Below are positions 42,768 to 52,379 of a stretch of DNA of 60,082 bases, piece after piece. A program made the position numbers and the translations under genes. Under the pieces are notes generated by a model. The model worked only from the letters and a program-made list of their open reading frames with translations, had not been told where the DNA came from and did no database searches. Source of the DNA: Dehalococcoidales bacterium (lineage in GTDB: Bacteria > Chloroflexota > Dehalococcoidia > Dehalococcoidales > UBA3254); the NCBI GenBank assembly GCA_016926695.1, contig JAFGOB010000049.1:1-60082 (forward strand), in the 5' to 3' direction. How positions within the stretch are numbered: position 1 is the stretch's first letter; the number at the start of each line of letters is the position of its first letter.

Positions 42768-44714
42768 GTGACTACATGGCATGATTATTTTCTTGAGCAG
42801 GGTCATGCTCCGGACTGGCCCTATCCGGTCCGTTTTGAGGAGGAGCAGGAGATAGCGGCCGATGTTTTGGTGATCGGGGGAGGCATTGGAGGATGCTGGG
42901 CGGCTATCAGTGCTGCCAGAACGGGCGCAAATGTGGTGCTTGTGGAAAAGGGGGATACCATCAGGAGCGGCGCCGGCGGCCCGGGCTGCGATCACTGGTG
43001 CAATGCTCCCGCCAATCCTCTATCCAGCGTGGACCCGGATGGCTGGGCCGAACATATGGCGGACCGTCCGTACTGCAATGGAATTGGCGTCCAGATCCAG
43101 TGCCGGGAGAACTGGGATACGCTCCTGGAAATGGAGCAGATGGGCGGCAAGATCCGGGATAGCGGGGATGAATACAAGGGAGCTACCGGCCGGGATGAAA
43201 AGTCAAAACTGATGATTTCTCCACGCTACGGCTGGACACACAGCTATCTCCCCGACGGAAAAAACTATGGAAAGCCGTATGATCCGAATGAAAAACGCAA
43301 CAACGTGGTAATACGGGTATGGGGCAGCACTTTCAAACCGGCCCTGAAGAAGGAATGCAAACGCCTGGGCGTGAAAATTTACGACCGAGTCATGGGTACC
43401 GGCCTACTGACTGAAAAAGGTGTTCAGGGGTCCAGGGTGGTAGGCGCAACCGGCCTTAATAACCGCACCGGCGAATTCATGATTTTTAAGGCCAAGGCGA
43501 CCATTATCGCTACCGCCGGGGCCGGCTCGATATGGCTGATAAGCACCGAACTGGGCGGGTATTCCAACATGATGTCCCGCACTATTTCAGGCGACGGCAC
43601 GGTCATGGCCTGGAGGGCGGGGGCGGAACTGACCAGGATGGAAAGCACCGGGACTTTGAGAATTGCTACCGGTCTCAAGCATAAATGGTATACCGGCGCG
43701 GGCGATGCCAGCTATGAGAATGTGCCCATCGTGGATGCCAATGGCAAAGTCCTGCCTTATCCTGTACAGGGTTGGGTTGATGCAGGGGCTATGGTGCCTC
43801 CCCCCGGTGTTGAGGAAGACATCAGGGAAAAGGTACTCAAAGGCGAATATACGCTGCCGTTCTACGGCGATTTCCCGTCCATGCCCGACGTGGAGAGGAG
43901 GGCTACCTGGAACCTGATGCTGGGAGAGGAATCCACCACCAAAATTATCATAGATACCTTCAACAAGGCCGGATATGATCCCGCCAGGGACCTGCTTCAG
44001 GCCTATAAATTTATTGAAGGCTCAAGTCTGCCTCAGTGGCAGGAGGCCGGGTACGGCGGAGGGGTCCTGGTTGACTGGGACCTGAAGACCACGCTGGACG
44101 GGCTGTATGCCGCGGGAACGCAGATGTTCTCTCCCGAGGACCATAGCTTCGCCGCTGCTACCGGCAGGTATGCCGGAAGAAAGGCTGCCGCCTATGCCCG
44201 GCAGGTCGGCGAGACGGCTGTCGACCGGGAGCAGGTCGTACGGGAAAAGGAGCGGGTCTACGCCCCGGTCAAACGCAAAGGCGGGCTGGAGTGGAGGGAA
44301 CTGCACGCGGGTATGGCCAGGGTTATGCAGTATTACGTTAGTGAGTTCAAGACGGAGAACCTCCTGAAGATGGGGTTGAATGCGTTGAATAAAATCGAGA
44401 CGGAATCAGTCCCCATGCTCTTTGCCCTGGACCCTCACAAGCTGATGCGTACACTGGAAGATACCAGCCTGCTGACCTACGCCCAGATCATTATCCAGGC
44501 TTCACTGGCGCGCAAGGCCAGCAGTTTCCCGCTGGGTTTTCGCAGGATAGATTATCCTGTCCTGGACCCGCCGGAATGGAACAAGTTCCTGACCATAAAG
44601 CTGGAAAACGGCAAGGTCAAGACCGGAGAACTGCCCCTGACCTTCTGGGGCGATATGAAGGCCCAGTATGAGGCCCATAACAGGGACTATGCTGGTGTAT
44701 ACGCCGGACGTTAG
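42768..44714 (+). CDS. AprA-like FAD flavoprotein, copy 1
   Basis: A 648-residue flavoprotein of the fumarate reductase/APS reductase alpha superfamily. The FAD-binding motif is VIGGGIGGCWAA (35-46), with VEKGDTIRSGAGGPGCDHWCN after it. The capping and C-terminal helical domains follow the AprA pattern (RDYAGVYAGR at the end). It pairs with a 2x[4Fe-4S] ferredoxin, as AprA does with AprB. There is no sat or qmo gene, so sulfate reduction is not supported; related pairs act in unknown redox reactions. It starts at GTG with GGAGG 8 nt upstream. Confidence 0.85.
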   Translation: MTTWHDYFLEQGHAPDWPYPVRFEEEQEIAADVLVIGGGIGGCWAAISAARTGANVVLVEKGDTIRSGAGGPGCDHWCNAPANPLSSVDPDGWAEHMADRPYCNGIGVQIQCRENWDTLLEMEQMGGKIRDSGDEYKGATGRDEKSKLMISPRYGWTHSYLPDGKNYGKPYDPNEKRNNVVIRVWGSTFKPALKKECKRLGVKIYDRVMGTGLLTEKGVQGSRVVGATGLNNRTGEFMIFKAKATIIATAGAGSIWLISTELGGYSNMMSRTISGDGTVMAWRAGAELTRMESTGTLRIATGLKHKWYTGAGDASYENVPIVDANGKVLPYPVQGWVDAGAMVPPPGVEEDIREKVLKGEYTLPFYGDFPSMPDVERRATWNLMLGEESTTKIIIDTFNKAGYDPARDLLQAYKFIEGSSLPQWQEAGYGGGVLVDWDLKTTLDGLYAAGTQMFSPEDHSFAAATGRYAGRKAAAYARQVGETAVDREQVVREKERVYAPVKRKGGLEWRELHAGMARVMQYYVSEFKTENLLKMGLNALNKIETESVPMLFALDPHKLMRTLEDTSLLTYAQIIIQASLARKASSFPLGFRRIDYPVLDPPEWNKFLTIKLENGKVKTGELPLTFWGDMKAQYEAHNRDYAGVYAGR

Positions 44715-44744
44715 AAATGAACAATAGTTCTTAAGGAGAAGGAA

Positions 44745-44800
44745 GTTCGGGCGGACATTATAAAGGAAAAAACAACTTTTCGAGAGAAATACGTCCGAAC
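44745..44800 (+). other. Hairpin between AprA-like 1 and its ferredoxin
   Basis: GTTCGGGCG (44745-44753) pairs with CGTCCGAAC (44792-44800), 9 bp including one G-U, around an A-rich loop. The second copy of the gene pair has no such spacer, only 10 nt. Confidence 0.45.
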
Positions 44801-44837
44801 GAAAAACAGGATAATAAAAAATTTGTTGGAGTGAAAG

Positions 44838-45134
44838 ATGTCTGAGCAAAAAGTAGTAGCCATACCCAATATCGCCACGCCCGGCAAACCGGTAATATTC
44901 AATCCGGATATCTGCAACGGGTGCAATCATTGCGTGGAAGTCTGCCAGATAGACGTTTATATACCTCATCCACAGAAGGGAAAGCCGCCCATAATACTGC
45001 ATCCCGAGGAGTGCTGGTACTGCGGTTGTTGCGTGAATGACTGTCCCCGTCCCGGGGCTATCTCTTTCAACTGGCCGCTTCAGGCCAGGGGATACTGGAA
45101 GAACAAGGCTACGGGAGAGGTTCACCAGATATAG
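44838..45134 (+). CDS. AprB-like ferredoxin, copy 1
   Basis: A 98-residue 2x[4Fe-4S] ferredoxin. Cluster cysteines are C26, C29, C32, C36 and C59, C62, C65, C69, plus an extra C64 (CWYCGCCVNDC). The spacing matches AprB, but the long C-terminal tail that wraps around AprA in APS reductases is missing. It is expected to carry electrons to or from the preceding AprA-like flavoprotein. GGAGTGAAAG precedes the ATG. Confidence 0.9.
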   Translation: MSEQKVVAIPNIATPGKPVIFNPDICNGCNHCVEVCQIDVYIPHPQKGKPPIILHPEECWYCGCCVNDCPRPGAISFNWPLQARGYWKNKATGEVHQI

Positions 45135-45206
45135 TCGATCTATTATCAATCACATGAATGCAACTATACGTAATCGCGAATCAAAGCCAAGATAAGGAGG
45201 AAAAAC

Positions 45207-47138
45207 ATGACCAAATGGCATGACTACCTGGAAAAGAACGGCAAAGCCCCTCCCTGGCCCTATCCCGTCAACTATGACGGGGAGCAGGAAATAGAGGCCG
45301 ATGTCCTGGTCATCGGCGGCGGTATAGCCGGCTGCTGGGCGGCTATCAGCGCGGCCAGGACCGGGGCCAGGGTAGCCCTGGTTGAAAAGGGCGATACAAT
45401 CAGAAGCGGCGCTGGAGGTCCCGGCTGCGACCACTGGTGCAACGTTCCCGCCAATCCCCACTCCAGGGTCGATCCCGATGAGTGGGCCAAAGCCATAACC
45501 GAACGCCCCGGAGTTCTCGGTCCGTTGATGAAAGAAAAGCCTGTTTGCTCGTACGGCAACGGCATCGGCAACCAGATCCAGTGCCGTGAGGACTACGATA
45601 CCCTTCTGGAAATGGAGCAGATGGGCGGCAAGATAAGGGATACGGATGATGAATACAAAGGAGCGGAAGGCCGCTATGACGACACCAAATTCATGTTTTC
45701 ACCCCGCGTCAGCCCCAATCATTCCACCGAGGTGGTAATACGCATCTGGGGCACCGGTTTCAAACCTGCTTTGAAGAAAGAATGCCGGCGGCTGGGTGTG
45801 AAAATCTACGACCGCGTCATGGTGACCAGCCTTTTAACGGAGGGAGGAATCCAGGGGGCCCGGGTGATCGGAGCGACAGGCTTCAACAACCGCACCGGTG
45901 AATTCATGGTCTTCAAGTCAAAGGCCTCCGTATTGGCTACCGCCGGCGACTGGTCGTTGTGGATGCTCAATACCGAGCTGGCCGGTATAAATGCCTTCCG
46001 TTCGCGTAATGTTACCGGAGACGGTCTGGCTATGGCCTGGAAGGCCGGGGCCGCAATAACCCTCACGGAGCGGACCGGCATCCTGGGACTGGGCAGCGGC
46101 TACAAGCATACCTGGTACGGCGGCGCCGGGGATGCCAGCTATGAGAATATCGAGTTGGTGGATGCCAACGGAAAAAAGTTGCCCTGGCCGACCCAGGGAT
46201 GGCCGGACGGGGGTGCGATGGGGCCTTCACCGGAGGTGCGCGAGTCCATTATCAAGGGCATTTACAGCGGTGAATGGGCGCTGCCCTTCTACGGCGATTT
46301 TCCGGGCATGCCGGAAATCGAGCGCAGGGTGACCTGGAACCTGATGCTGGGGGAAGAATCGACAACTAAAAATATCACCCGCAGCTACGAGAGAGGGGGC
46401 TTCGACCCCGCCAAACACCTGCTCCAGAACTACAACTTCATTGAGGGCAGCAGCCCGCCGCATTGGCGTACCACCGCCGGAGGAGGGCCCATAGTGGACT
46501 GGGACCTTAAATCGACCCTGGACGGACTGTACGTGGCCGGAGAGCAGAACTTCTCTCCGGGCGATCATTCATTCGCAGCCTCTACCGGCAGGTATGCCGG
46601 CAGGAAGGCGGCAGCCTATGCCCGGCAGGTCGGCCAGGCGGATGTATCCAAAGAGCAGATAGTCCGGGAAAAAGACCGCGTGTATGCTCCCGTAAAACGC
46701 ACCGACGGCGTTGACTGGAAGGAGCTGAATGCCGGGATCGCCCGGACGATGCAGTATTTTTGCAGTGAATACAAGACCGAGTCTCTGTTGAAAACAGGAC
46801 TTGACTCGCTGAAGGATATAGAGGAGGTATTCGTACCCCGGCTTTTCGCCCTAGATCCTCACAAATTGATGCGCAGCGTCGAAGATATGAGCCTGCTGGC
46901 GCACGGCGAGATCATCTTCAATGCCTCCCTGGCCCGCAAGGCCAGCAGCCGGGTGCTGAATTTCTTCAGGATCGATTATCCCCAGGTCGATCCGCCGGAA
47001 TGGAACAAGTTCGTAACGGTAAAGCTGGAAAACGGGAAGGTAAAGGCGGGTGAACTGCCCATGAACTACTGGGGCGATATGAAGGCCAGCTATGAAACCC
47101 ATAACAGGGACTATAGCGGGGTCTATAAAGAAACATAA
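45207..47138 (+). CDS. AprA-like FAD flavoprotein, copy 2
   Basis: A 643-residue paralogue of the protein at 42768, very similar along its length (same GGGIAGCW, RSGAGGPGCDHWCN and end RDYSGVY motifs). It differs in having an insertion of about 12 residues near 95 (containing GPLMKEKPVC) and in lacking about 18 residues around 150-170 of copy 1. AAGGAGG lies 8 nt before the ATG. The pair duplication suggests two isoenzymes or a heteromeric complex. Confidence 0.87.
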   Translation: MTKWHDYLEKNGKAPPWPYPVNYDGEQEIEADVLVIGGGIAGCWAAISAARTGARVALVEKGDTIRSGAGGPGCDHWCNVPANPHSRVDPDEWAKAITERPGVLGPLMKEKPVCSYGNGIGNQIQCREDYDTLLEMEQMGGKIRDTDDEYKGAEGRYDDTKFMFSPRVSPNHSTEVVIRIWGTGFKPALKKECRRLGVKIYDRVMVTSLLTEGGIQGARVIGATGFNNRTGEFMVFKSKASVLATAGDWSLWMLNTELAGINAFRSRNVTGDGLAMAWKAGAAITLTERTGILGLGSGYKHTWYGGAGDASYENIELVDANGKKLPWPTQGWPDGGAMGPSPEVRESIIKGIYSGEWALPFYGDFPGMPEIERRVTWNLMLGEESTTKNITRSYERGGFDPAKHLLQNYNFIEGSSPPHWRTTAGGGPIVDWDLKSTLDGLYVAGEQNFSPGDHSFAASTGRYAGRKAAAYARQVGQADVSKEQIVREKDRVYAPVKRTDGVDWKELNAGIARTMQYFCSEYKTESLLKTGLDSLKDIEEVFVPRLFALDPHKLMRSVEDMSLLAHGEIIFNASLARKASSRVLNFFRIDYPQVDPPEWNKFVTVKLENGKVKAGELPMNYWGDMKASYETHNRDYSGVYKET

Positions 47139-47148
47139 GGAGGCTGTG

Positions 47149-47451
47149 ATGGCTCAGAAATATATCAATGCGCTGCCCAATGTTGTCTCACCGGGTACGC
47201 CGGTTATTTTCAATCCTGAAATATGCAACGGATGCAATCACTGCGTGGAAGTCTGCCAGGTGGATGTCTATATACCCAATCCAGAGAAAGGACAGCCGCC
47301 CATAATACTGCATCCCGATGAATGCTGGTACTGCGGCTGCTGCGTAAACGACTGTCCGCGGCCGGGTGCGATCGTTTTTAACTGGCCTATCCAGCAGCGG
47401 GCATACTGGAAAGACAAGGCCACCGGCAAGGTACTGAGAGACCTGCAATAG
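47149..47451 (+). CDS. AprB-like ferredoxin, copy 2
   Basis: A 100-residue 2x[4Fe-4S] ferredoxin, close paralogue of the one at 44838, with the same eight cluster cysteines and the extra cysteine in CWYCGCC. The ATG at 47149 has AAGGAGG 5 nt upstream; an in-frame start at 47092 would overlap the flavoprotein gene and has none. It begins 10 nt after the AprA-like stop. Confidence 0.9.
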   Translation: MAQKYINALPNVVSPGTPVIFNPEICNGCNHCVEVCQVDVYIPNPEKGQPPIILHPDECWYCGCCVNDCPRPGAIVFNWPIQQRAYWKDKATGKVLRDLQ

Positions 47452-47484
47452 CCTGCTCTCTGTATTCAAGGTTAGAGCGAGTTT

Positions 47485-47522
47485 AGAGGCGTTCCTCCGT
47501 GAGTATACCGGGGAACGCCTCT
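47485..47522. terminator. Terminator between convergent genes
   Basis: AGAGGCGTTCC (47485-47495) and GGAACGCCTCT (47512-47522) form a perfect 11-bp stem with a 16-nt loop. It lies between the second ferredoxin (+) and the subtilase (-), so it can serve both. Confidence 0.75.
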
Positions 47523-47545
47523 GTATACTGTTTGTTACCGGTCCG

Positions 47546-50500
47546 TTATCTTATATTGCTGCTCTTCGATTTCCCGGCCAGTTTTATTGTGACTATGGCG
47601 GTTACCGCCACTATTGCCGCTATTATTATGCCGATAATGACCCAGAGTACAGGGAAGTCCCGGTTGGTATCGTTTGCCGGTGCGGAGTCAGGCGCCTGAG
47701 TGAGAGCAGAAGCAGACGATGGCAGCGATGTATTTCCCTCCGGTTTTGCCGGAGTGGTAGACTGTGGCAGTAAAGTAGGGTCCGATAGGTCGGGCGGTTT
47801 ATCCTGTGATGATCCGGTTGCAGGGGGCTCCAGACCGGTTTCGGGCGACGCGGATGGTTCGGCCTGTGGTTCTTCCACCGTAAAGGAGGAGGTCTGCCCG
47901 CCGATATCAAGATTATATTCTCCGGGTCTATTCTTTTTAATACTGAAAATCACGGTTTCCATTTGAGAAGCGTCAAGTGCGACTGTACGGCTGGCTTCGT
48001 CCACACCGTTAATCCTCAGCGTGATTTTGCATTCTCCGTGACAACCTCCCGAGTTGGTCACGGTGGTCTGTACGCTGACCGCCTCGTCCGGCTTTACTAT
48101 ACTGGACGATACACTCATATCCGAAAATATAAATTTAGCCGGGGGTGCGACCTCTGCAATCAATGCATAGGAGCTGAAGTGAGTGATTTTTACGTTTACC
48201 GTGGCGGTTTGAGCATCTACTGTACTATCCAGGCTCTGCCATTGGACGCCGTCATGAAAGGCAATATAAAGGTCCTGCCCGGATACGTTTTCCGGAAGCC
48301 CGGCCGGGTCATAGGTCATGGAAAGGCTGATGGCCGGATCGAATTTAGCGCCATCCGGTCCGAATGAATAAGCCGAAAGTAAAACATCGCTGTTAGGAAG
48401 CGCGGGCGGTGATTCCAGTACGCCTGTTGTCATGGTCGACAGGACGGTATTTTTTTCAGTCAATAGTTTGGTGCCGCGGGCGATGTCGATAGTAACATTT
48501 CCGTCTGCGGTCTGTATCCGGCCTGCGCTCTGTATTCTTCCCTGGCTGTCAAGCTTCAGGGTAGTGGTTGAAACCAGACCGTTCAACATGAGATTAATGG
48601 ATGTGCTGCCGCCACCGCCGCCACCACCTCCGCCACCGCCGCTGCTTTTGGGCTTGACCTCGATATTTTCCTGAGAACCACTTAAACTGCTGACCGAGGT
48701 ATCGGAGGCTGTAATGGATTGAGTCCCGGTGGTCTTAAAAACAGCTTCGAAACTGTGAGTCCCGTTATCGGATTCTGTAAAAGCATAATCCGGGGGAAGT
48801 TCAGCTTCACTGTCGCTGCTGGTAAAATGCACGGTCCCCCGGTAGCCGGCGGCGATATTGCTGTAAAGATCCAGGGCTGTGACGTCGAAGTTACCGGATT
48901 TACTGACTGTAATAGAGGCTGGAAATCCTGAAACAGTAAGCCCGGCAGCGGCGCCCCCTGCCACAATAACTAAGGCAGAGTCAACCGTCTCAAGCCCGGA
49001 AATAGCCGCCCTGATATTGGCTGAGCCTGTTTTCCGTCCGGTGAAAACAGCGCTAAGACCGGACGCATTAGCTACCAGGTCGGTATCTGTTATTTCTCCC
49101 GAAACGGCGATCAGAGACCAGGTACCGGCCCTGTTATCGACAAAGTTGCCGTAGGCATCGCGAACAACGGCGTAAAGGGTTATCGAGTCTCCGGCAACCA
49201 CGTTCAGCGGACCCGTATTCCCCGAGCCGTCCGCGGCTGTTTCCGCTCCGACCTGATAGGCCCCGGCAGCCGTAATACTGATTTCAGTTTGTCCTGTGGT
49301 TTCCGGGATGGCGATATCAGTGGCAATAATAGATTGAGTGCCTGAAGTCTTGAGTTTGACGTCAAAAATATGGGTTCCGCTGTTTTCCGGCGTAAACTCG
49401 TAGTCTTCAGGGAGGTCGGCCTGGCTGTCGCTGCTGGTAAAATGTACGATACCGCTGTAATCTCCTACCTGGATGTCGTATCCATCCAGTGCACTAAGGG
49501 TGAAGTTCCATGAAGCGCCTGCCACGCAGGGGGTATCTGCTGTCAGGCCGAACTTCGGCACTACGGTAATAGTCCCGGAGTCGACAGATACCAGGCCGTC
49601 CGTTTCGACATGGATTTGAGCGGACCCCAGGGCATGACCGGTAAATGTGGCACTCAATTTATCCTGACCGGCTGTCAGGTCGGCATCCTCCACCCCGTCT
49701 TTATTGACCAGGGACCAGTCACCGTCCGCATTCCCGACCAGATTGCCGTAGGCATCCCGGGTGACGGCGTATACCGTTAATGAGCTGCCCGCAGCTATGT
49801 TTTGCGGACCGGTATTTCCACTGCCGTCCGCGGCTGTTTCCACCACGATTTGAGAAGCTTCGGCCGGAATTACGGTCTCTGTTTGTTGTACGCCTGGACA
49901 ATACTGGCTGTCTGCCGTTATAACCGGCGTTCCGGCTTTGGTATCCATGTAATAAAAGCCGATCTGGTTTTCACCGGCGGGAAGGGTAACGCTTGAGGTT
50001 TCAAAAGCCCCGTCCGCACTGGTATAGAATTTTCCCTGCGGTGAATCTGAAGACAGGCTTATATCCTTGTCGCTGTCAGCGTCGACCGGATCCCCGTCGC
50101 CGTCCTGGAGGCACAGTGTAATCACATCGGAGACTGTACCTGCGACAAGAGTCTGTGGTTCCGTACCGAAAACCAGTACAGGGTTGATGGCCGTGCTCTG
50201 TACCGTGAATTCGGCGGCGACGATGGTATACGGCCAGTCGTCAGTATAGGTATCGGGAGGAGTGAAGGTCGCTTCACACATTATGACATGCCAGGTACCG
50301 GCGGCATCCGTCCCGGGAACAAATGTATGCTGGCTGTCGATAGTCCCGGATATAGTCGATGTAATGTCCTCTGTGGCAGCGTTATTATTAGATCCGTCAT
50401 AATAGGCAACTTTATAGGCTAACCCGTTCAGATAGCCGGTACCCCGCATATAGGCCGTATGGGTAGCGTAGTGAACAAAATCAGTACAGGTTGAAGTATG

Positions 50501-52363
50501 TTGTGCATTACTATAAGACCTTAAGACCGTACCGGTATCAAGGGCCTGATCTGCATTGATTTCCCCCCATCCAAAACCGGTATCGTGAACTTGATATCCC
50601 GTGTCTGCGGATTTTTCCAGGATGTGTTTGATCTGTGCCGGGGTGAGTGAGGGGTCCTTTTGTAAAAGCAGGGCGGCCACGCCTGCCGCCATAGGGCTGG
50701 CCATGCTGGTGCCCTGCATGACAATATAGTCCTTCGACCCTTTGTTGTATATTCCGTCATTATCGATGATCAATGGAATATAGTCGTTATCGGAAGTACT
50801 GTAAAAAGAGTCCCGGACAGAGATAATGGCGCTGCCCGGAGCTGTGATATCCGGTTTCAAGGCTTCGTCAATCCTTGGGCCACAGCTATGAGAATGAGAA
50901 GCCGCGTAACTATCATAATAATAAGTGTTTCCTTTAAAGTTAGTCCATTCAGACCTGCTCACAATAGAACTTACGGCCATGGCCGTATCAGCCTCAGCCG
51001 GACTGGTTATGGTATATTCAACATTACTATTATCAAAAGTAACATCATAGCTATCACCTACATAATATACGTGGAAGTCCTGGTAGCTGTCCGAATTATT
51101 GGTCACTCTCAAATAGTACGTACCGGAGGGACGGGAGGCCTCAAACCAGTAGTACCTGGATTCCACACCGCTCCTGGTGCTCTCGGATTGAGTCCCGCTG
51201 CTGGGCGATAATTCCTTTTTCTTCGAATCGTAGTAGTGCAGCGTCAGGTTGTTATGGGTGTTCAGCCCATCCTGCCATACCAGGTTGGCTGCCAGGTGGC
51301 TCCCGGATGACTCTGAGTCCACACGGAGAGTGTAATAGTCCGTAGTCTCATGGGCGTCCACCGAATCAAAAATATGCCAGTCATCGTTTCCCCAGTTGCC
51401 AGCCGCCGCAAAGAAGGCTATTCCCTGGCTGGTAGCATAATCGGCTGCCTGGCAGACCTCATCACTCCCGTCATGATAATCGCTCCAGTTCCCCAGGCTG
51501 AAATTGATTATATCGACCTGATATACATCAACGGCAGCCATGATGGCGCCGATTACCACGCTGGCGGTAGCCTCTCCGGTATTGTCTTTGCCTACCTTGA
51601 TAAAAACCAGGTCGGCTCCGGGCGCTACTCCTTTATAAGTAGAGCTATTATTACCCCGCCCCAGCAGGCTGCCGGTGACATGGGTCCCGTGTCCGGTGGC
51701 GGTATTTTTAACCGAGTAGTCTATTGATTCGGGATATCTGGAATAGTCAACGGCAGCGATTGGTTCAGGAAAGTCTTCGTTCCCGGTATCCAGCCCGGAA
51801 TCGATAACAGCCACGGTAACCCCGGCTCCTGTATATCCCAGATCCCACACCGGGTCTACATCCATATATTCACGGGCCTGGTCGTTCATCAGGGACATCT
51901 TCCGCTCCGCTGTATCCAGCTTCATAATATAGCTCCTGGCTGCCAGTATATATATGCTGTCGACCGGCGCATCCGCCAGAACAAAGCCGGTCTTAAAGCT
52001 ATTGACCGGTGGGACCCATGAGTCCGGATAGACCGTTACACCCATGGAATTCAGCTCTTCAATCTGGGTGGAGGTGGGAGGTTCTTTGAAATGAAGGAAA
52101 ACCTTTTCCCGGTCAACCGGCGTAATCTCGCCAGCCGAGGGTGAGTCCAGGCCGCAGGTTGTCATAATATCCTGATTCTCGATTCCGGCCTGAGTTTGTT
52201 TCATCTTGATGTGCATGGATAATGAACTGCCTATCTTCGAGACCGGGTTTGAATCGGAAGAAGAAGGGCCGGCCTTGGCAGCCGTGACCTGTGTTCCTGA
52301 AAGATTTGCCGATAATACCGCCAGTATGCTGATGATGCCGATAATACTGATAATTCTTTTCAT
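47546..52363 (-). CDS. Secreted subtilisin-like serine protease, multidomain, membrane-anchored
   Basis: A 1605-residue S8 protease. Signal peptide residues 1-31; propeptide-like region to about 165. The catalytic triad is D188 (AVIDSGLD), H225 (GHGTHVTG) and S553 (GTSMASP), with oxyanion N323. A pre-peptidase C-terminal-like beta domain (about 335-435) is inserted between N323 and S553. The C-terminal half has two similar Ig-like units (each with ETAADGSGNTGP and an RDAYGN motif), a Gly-rich hinge (about 1240-1252), a ZU5/axin-type-like stretch ending FSSYALIAEV, a CARDB-like domain, a Pro/Ser-rich linker and one membrane helix with tail KLAGKSKSSNIR. GGAGAT precedes the ATG. It probably acts on extracellular proteins while held at the membrane. 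Confidence 0.92.
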   Translation of the reverse strand: MKRIISIIGIISILAVLSANLSGTQVTAAKAGPSSSDSNPVSKIGSSLSMHIKMKQTQAGIENQDIMTTCGLDSPSAGEITPVDREKVFLHFKEPPTSTQIEELNSMGVTVYPDSWVPPVNSFKTGFVLADAPVDSIYILAARSYIMKLDTAERKMSLMNDQAREYMDVDPVWDLGYTGAGVTVAVIDSGLDTGNEDFPEPIAAVDYSRYPESIDYSVKNTATGHGTHVTGSLLGRGNNSSTYKGVAPGADLVFIKVGKDNTGEATASVVIGAIMAAVDVYQVDIINFSLGNWSDYHDGSDEVCQAADYATSQGIAFFAAAGNWGNDDWHIFDSVDAHETTDYYTLRVDSESSGSHLAANLVWQDGLNTHNNLTLHYYDSKKKELSPSSGTQSESTRSGVESRYYWFEASRPSGTYYLRVTNNSDSYQDFHVYYVGDSYDVTFDNSNVEYTITSPAEADTAMAVSSIVSRSEWTNFKGNTYYYDSYAASHSHSCGPRIDEALKPDITAPGSAIISVRDSFYSTSDNDYIPLIIDNDGIYNKGSKDYIVMQGTSMASPMAAGVAALLLQKDPSLTPAQIKHILEKSADTGYQVHDTGFGWGEINADQALDTGTVLRSYSNAQHTSTCTDFVHYATHTAYMRGTGYLNGLAYKVAYYDGSNNNAATEDITSTISGTIDSQHTFVPGTDAAGTWHVIMCEATFTPPDTYTDDWPYTIVAAEFTVQSTAINPVLVFGTEPQTLVAGTVSDVITLCLQDGDGDPVDADSDKDISLSSDSPQGKFYTSADGAFETSSVTLPAGENQIGFYYMDTKAGTPVITADSQYCPGVQQTETVIPAEASQIVVETAADGSGNTGPQNIAAGSSLTVYAVTRDAYGNLVGNADGDWSLVNKDGVEDADLTAGQDKLSATFTGHALGSAQIHVETDGLVSVDSGTITVVPKFGLTADTPCVAGASWNFTLSALDGYDIQVGDYSGIVHFTSSDSQADLPEDYEFTPENSGTHIFDVKLKTSGTQSIIATDIAIPETTGQTEISITAAGAYQVGAETAADGSGNTGPLNVVAGDSITLYAVVRDAYGNFVDNRAGTWSLIAVSGEITDTDLVANASGLSAVFTGRKTGSANIRAAISGLETVDSALVIVAGGAAAGLTVSGFPASITVSKSGNFDVTALDLYSNIAAGYRGTVHFTSSDSEAELPPDYAFTESDNGTHSFEAVFKTTGTQSITASDTSVSSLSGSQENIEVKPKSSGGGGGGGGGGGSTSINLMLNGLVSTTTLKLDSQGRIQSAGRIQTADGNVTIDIARGTKLLTEKNTVLSTMTTGVLESPPALPNSDVLLSAYSFGPDGAKFDPAISLSMTYDPAGLPENVSGQDLYIAFHDGVQWQSLDSTVDAQTATVNVKITHFSSYALIAEVAPPAKFIFSDMSVSSSIVKPDEAVSVQTTVTNSGGCHGECKITLRINGVDEASRTVALDASQMETVIFSIKKNRPGEYNLDIGGQTSSFTVEEPQAEPSASPETGLEPPATGSSQDKPPDLSDPTLLPQSTTPAKPEGNTSLPSSASALTQAPDSAPANDTNRDFPVLWVIIGIIIAAIVAVTAIVTIKLAGKSKSSNIR

Positions 52364-52379
52364 ATCGATCTCCTTTCAA

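Noticed and set aside
42768..47451. Genuine dissimilatory APS reductase (aprBA)
   Set aside because: Gene order is flavoprotein then ferredoxin, the ferredoxins lack the AprB tail, and sat/qmo genes are absent.
48605..48642. CCG/CCA simple repeat considered as a non-coding microsatellite
   Set aside because: It encodes the in-frame Gly-rich hinge of the subtilase.
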